Below are positions 14,687 through 16,783 of a DNA stretch of 16,783 nucleotides, one piece after another. The notes below the pieces were generated by a model. The model did no database searches. It had not been told where the DNA came from and worked only from the letters and a program-made list of their open reading frames with translations. Position 1 is the first letter of the stretch. The number at the start of each line of letters is the position of its first letter. This stretch comes from an uncultured Oscillospiraceae bacterium (GTDB taxonomy: Bacteria; Bacillota; Clostridia; Oscillospirales; Acutalibacteraceae): positions 1 through 16,783 of the forward strand of contig URJF01000021.1 of the NCBI GenBank assembly GCA_900548085.1. The letters are read 5' to 3'. A program made the translations under genes and the position numbers.

Positions 14687-16243
14687 TTATTTTGCAATAT
14701 CGGAAGTTCTGCTTTCCCTGATTATGTTTACCTTAATCTGACCGGGATATTCCATTTCTTCCTCAATTTTCTTTGCGATTTCGTGAGCAATGAGAGGCAT
14801 TCTCTTGTCGGAAATAACCTCCGGCTTAACCATAACTCTGACTTCACGACCTGCTTGGATAGCATAGGCTTTTTCTACTCCGTCAAAACTCATAGAAATG
14901 TCCTCAAGCTGCTGCAGTCTCTTAATGTAGTTTTCGATATTTTCACGTCTTGCACCCGGTCTTGCTGCCGATACTGCATCGGCTGCCTGAACGAGAGCTG
15001 CTACTACTGTCTTACATTCTACATCGCCGTGGTGAGCTTGGATAGCGTGAATAACGGCTTCGCTTTCTTTATACTTTCTTGCATATTCTACACCGAGAGC
15101 AATATGGCTTCCTTCCATCTCGTGGTCGAGTGCCTTGCCTATATCGTGGAGAAGACCTGCACGGCGTGCAAGTTTTTCGTCTGCACCTAACTCAGCAGCC
15201 ATAAGACCTGCTATGTAGGATACCTCGAGAGAGTGCTTCAGCACACTCTGACCGTATGAAGTACGGTATTTCAACTTACCGAGCAGTTTAACAAGCTCGG
15301 GATGAATAGAGCCGCAGTTAGCACTGACAACTGCCTTTTCACCCTCTGTTTTGATTGTCTGTTCAACCTCTCTCTTTGACTTTTCGTACATTTCTTCAAT
15401 GCGTGTAGGATGGATTCTGCCGTCCTGAATGAGCTTTTCGAGAGTGAGTCGTGCAATCTCTCTTCTGACAGGGTCAAAAGAGCTGACTGTGATTGCTTCC
15501 GGAGTGTCGTCAATAATGAGTTCAACACCGGTGATTTGTTCGATAGAGCGGATATTTCTGCCCTCACGGCCGATGATACGACCTTTCATTTCGTCGTTAG
15601 GCAGGGATACAACGGACACGGTAGTCTCTGCTGTGTGATCTGCCGCACAACGCTGGATAGCGGTGGTGATTACTTCTCTTGCGAGTACATCGCTTTGATC
15701 TTTAATCATCTGTTCGTATTCTAAGATACGCTTGCTCTTTTCTACATCCAATTCTGCTTCAAGAGAGGATAGCAACTGATTCTTTGCATCCTCCTGTGAC
15801 AGACCGGAAATCCTTTCCAGCATGTCAAACTGACTTTTCTTGATGCCATCGATTTCGAGTAATTTGTCATCAACATTTTTAAGTTTTTGGCTCAAATTTT
15901 CCGACTTTTTTTCGAGCGTGTCTGCTTTTTTGTCGAGATATTCTTCTCTTTGATTAAGTCGTTTTTCTTGTCTTTGTACTTCACTTCTGCGCTCACGTAT
16001 GTCACGGTCTGCATCAGTGCGTAGCTTGTGGATTTCGTCCTTTGCTTCTACCAGACGGGCTTTTTTTGTGGTTTCAGCCTCTGACAGAGCATTATTGAGA
16101 ATTCGAGTTGCTTCCTGTGTAGCCGAGCCGATTTCTTTTTCGCTTGTTCTTCTTCTGAACTCGCTGCCTACTACAAAACCGATTGCGGCAAAAACAACTG
16201 CACACACAATAGCAATAATAATTGCAGTAATTACTTTTATCAT
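14687..16243 (-). CDS. rny: Ribonuclease Y
   Basis: This is a 518-residue membrane-anchored endoribonuclease that starts mRNA decay in Firmicutes. An N-terminal membrane span at residues 3-26 is followed by a long charged coiled coil (about 30-190). A KH domain has GRIIGREGRN at 221-230 (GxxG loop at 225-228), then VELIIDDTPEAITVSSFDPV. The HD domain has RAGLLHDIGKALDHE with H366 and D367, H337 upstream, and AHHGD and ADAVSAARPGARRE downstream. Length and order match B. subtilis RNase Y (about 520 residues). The ATG at 16243 was chosen because AGGAGG at 16252-16257 is 8 nt away; the in-frame GTG three codons upstream overlaps that site. It is transcribed from its own promoter, divergent from thrS, and is followed by a terminator and then the Dabb gene. 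Confidence 0.97.
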   Translation of the reverse strand: MIKVITAIIIAIVCAVVFAAIGFVVGSEFRRRTSEKEIGSATQEATRILNNALSEAETTKKARLVEAKDEIHKLRTDADRDIRERRSEVQRQEKRLNQREEYLDKKADTLEKKSENLSQKLKNVDDKLLEIDGIKKSQFDMLERISGLSQEDAKNQLLSSLEAELDVEKSKRILEYEQMIKDQSDVLAREVITTAIQRCAADHTAETTVSVVSLPNDEMKGRIIGREGRNIRSIEQITGVELIIDDTPEAITVSSFDPVRREIARLTLEKLIQDGRIHPTRIEEMYEKSKREVEQTIKTEGEKAVVSANCGSIHPELVKLLGKLKYRTSYGQSVLKHSLEVSYIAGLMAAELGADEKLARRAGLLHDIGKALDHEMEGSHIALGVEYARKYKESEAVIHAIQAHHGDVECKTVVAALVQAADAVSAARPGARRENIENYIKRLQQLEDISMSFDGVEKAYAIQAGREVRVMVKPEVISDKRMPLIAHEIAKKIEEEMEYPGQIKVNIIRESRTSDIAK

Positions 16244-16251
16244 CAATAGCA

Positions 16252-16257
16252 CCTCCT
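16252..16257 (-). promoter_or_regulatory. Ribosome binding site that sets the rny start
   Basis: AGGAGG on the minus strand, 8 nt before the ATG at 16243. The alternative GTG start (16250-16252) shares a base with it, so it cannot be the functional start. Confidence 0.85.
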
Positions 16258-16370
16258 TCTGTTAGATTTGTTTACATAAATAAATTTCAATTTCATCAGA
16301 AAAGGTACAGTTTTTATGTTATGAAATTCATACACGGACACAATATGTCAGCATATAGAAATTCTTATTT

Positions 16371-16399
16371 ATAATACACCTATATCTAGTATTTGTCAA
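16371..16399 (-). promoter_or_regulatory. Sigma-A promoter of rny
   Basis: On the minus strand TTGACA (16394-16399) and TATTAT (16371-16376) are separated by exactly 17 bp. The predicted start near 16364 gives a leader of about 120 nt before the rny ATG. That leader is A+T-rich and has one weak 8-bp inverted repeat (16289-16296 with 16321-16328) but no clear riboswitch. Confidence 0.85.
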
Positions 16400-16454
16400 G
16401 AAAAAGCAAGTTGTAATTGTGCCCAAAAATATTGCAAAAAATTTTACATATTGT

Positions 16455-16483
16455 TTGACAAATGAAAATTTAGGTGCTATTAT
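16455..16483 (+). promoter_or_regulatory. Sigma-A promoter of thrS
   Basis: TTGACA (16455-16460) is followed after exactly 17 bp by TATTAT (16478-16483), with the transcription start expected near 16490, at the 5' end of the T-box leader. It is divergent from the rny promoter; the two -35 boxes are 55 bp apart and the -35 and -10 hexamers are identical. Confidence 0.88.
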
Positions 16484-16489
16484 AGGGAC

Positions 16490-16708
16490 AGTTAAAGCTT
16501 TGATGGGGACAACATCATTGACACCGGCTTTTAGAGAGCGTGCGTAAGGTGAGAGGCACGCAGGCTACGGATTTTTGATTACCACCCCTGAGTGACTGTA
16601 GGAAATGACAGTCCGTATGTCGGCGTTAGCGACTTTGAGTGATACCTTTTTGGTATAATTCAGGTGGAACCATGCTATCAGGCACCCTGATTTTCAGGGT
16701 GCTTTTTT
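16490..16708 (+). promoter_or_regulatory. T-box leader (threonine) upstream of thrS
   Basis: This is a tRNA-sensing riboswitch. In order it shows GGGGACAACATC at the base of stem I, AGAGAG, a GCGTGC/GCACGC hairpin with a GGTGAGAG loop region, then GATTACCACCCCTGAGTG, whose ACC at 16581-16583 is the expected specifier for threonine. Next come a GACTGT/ACAGTC hairpin, a GTCG/CGAC hairpin and an ATACC/GGTAT stem III. The T-box sequence AGGTGGAACCATGC is at 16662-16675. TCAGG and TGC there can pair with the downstream GCA and CCTGA to form the antiterminator, which competes with the terminator. Uncharged tRNA-Thr should stabilise the antiterminator and allow thrS transcription. The specifier was assigned by position relative to conserved motifs, not by a covariance search. 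Confidence 0.93.
16682..16708 (+). terminator. Regulated terminator of the thrS T-box
   Basis: A 9-bp stem (GCACCCTGA with TCAGGGTGC) with a TTT loop is followed by six T residues. Its 5' half overlaps the antiterminator partner sequence CCTGA, so the two structures exclude each other. Confidence 0.93.
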
Positions 16709-16731
16709 ATATTTTTTAGGAGGTAAAGAAG

Positions 16732-16783
16732 ATGAAAATCACACTAAAAGACGGTTCGGTAAAAGAATTTGACAGCCCGATTA
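16732..16783 (+). CDS. thrS: Threonyl-tRNA synthetase, N-terminal end (partial)
   Basis: Only the first 17 codons lie in the window: MKITLKDGSVKEFDSPI. This matches the start of the TGS domain of threonyl-tRNA synthetase, where a similar ITxxDGxxxxF pattern opens the protein. The ATG has a perfect AGGAGG at 16718-16723, 8 nt upstream. The threonine-type T-box directly upstream supports the call independently. The enzyme charges tRNA-Thr with threonine in the cytoplasm. The fragment is short, so the assignment rests on context as much as on sequence. Confidence 0.88.
   Translation, partial: MKITLKDGSVKEFDSPI

Noticed and set aside
14624..15190. Plus-strand open frame of 188 codons opposite the 3' end of rny
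   Set aside because: Antisense to the conserved KH/HD part of RNase Y; the cysteine- and phenylalanine-rich translation is what a reversed coding sequence gives, and it starts across the Dabb start and the rny terminator.
16250..16252. GTG as the start of rny
   Set aside because: It overlaps the AGGAGG site; the ATG at 16243 is 8 nt from it and gives the usual RNase Y N-terminus.
16289..16328. 8-bp inverted repeat in the rny leader as a possible riboswitch or autoregulatory site
   Set aside because: A+T-rich stem with a 24-nt loop and no known motif; such repeats are expected by chance in this composition.

Overview
The window looks like a chromosomal segment of a Gram-positive Clostridia bacterium (Firmicutes). 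The signs are a T-box leader in front of a thrS-type start, an RNase Y gene, purine-rich Shine-Dalgarno sites, consensus sigma-A promoters, and a CpsC/CpsD-type split polysaccharide co-polymerase and BY-kinase. The pyruvate phosphate dikinase end and the general style suggest a gut Oscillospiraceae/Ruminococcus-like organism, but that is inference. Housekeeping genes at both edges enclose one polysaccharide operon. No transposase, integrase, CRISPR array, tRNA or rRNA was seen.

Layout, left to right: the 3' end of ppdK (+) with its own terminator (1-392); a facing terminator (411-452) that ends a long minus-strand operon; and the operon itself (454-14089). Read in the direction of transcription, the operon is cpsC, cpsD (BY-kinase), a membrane sugar-1-phosphate transferase, a GT4 glycosyltransferase, rfbB, a second GT4, a radical SAM/SPASM enzyme, a third and a fourth GT4, wzy, licD and wzx. 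A near-perfect promoter (TTGACA, 17 bp, TAAAAT) sits 38 bp before cpsC. Genes overlap or lie at most 39 nt apart, and I see no internal terminator, so one transcript of about 13.7 kb is likely.

The genes form a complete Wzx/Wzy pathway. The sugar-phosphate transferase loads the first sugar on undecaprenyl phosphate, and up to four GT4 enzymes extend it. RfbB supplies a dTDP-4-keto-6-deoxyhexose, LicD probably adds a phospho-substituent, Wzx flips the unit, Wzy polymerises it, and CpsC/CpsD control chain length and export. The unexpected member is the radical SAM/SPASM enzyme, which sits between glycosyltransferase genes and may modify a sugar by radical chemistry. The downstream half (licD, wzy, wzx) is clearly richer in A+T than cpsC/cpsE and the flanking genes, as expected of an exchanged serotype-type cassette.

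Right of the operon are a small Dabb-family gene and rny (RNase Y), both on the minus strand and separated by an intrinsic terminator. A divergent regulatory region (16253-16731) follows. It holds the rny promoter, the thrS promoter and a threonine T-box leader with an ACC specifier, followed by the first 17 codons of thrS at the window edge.
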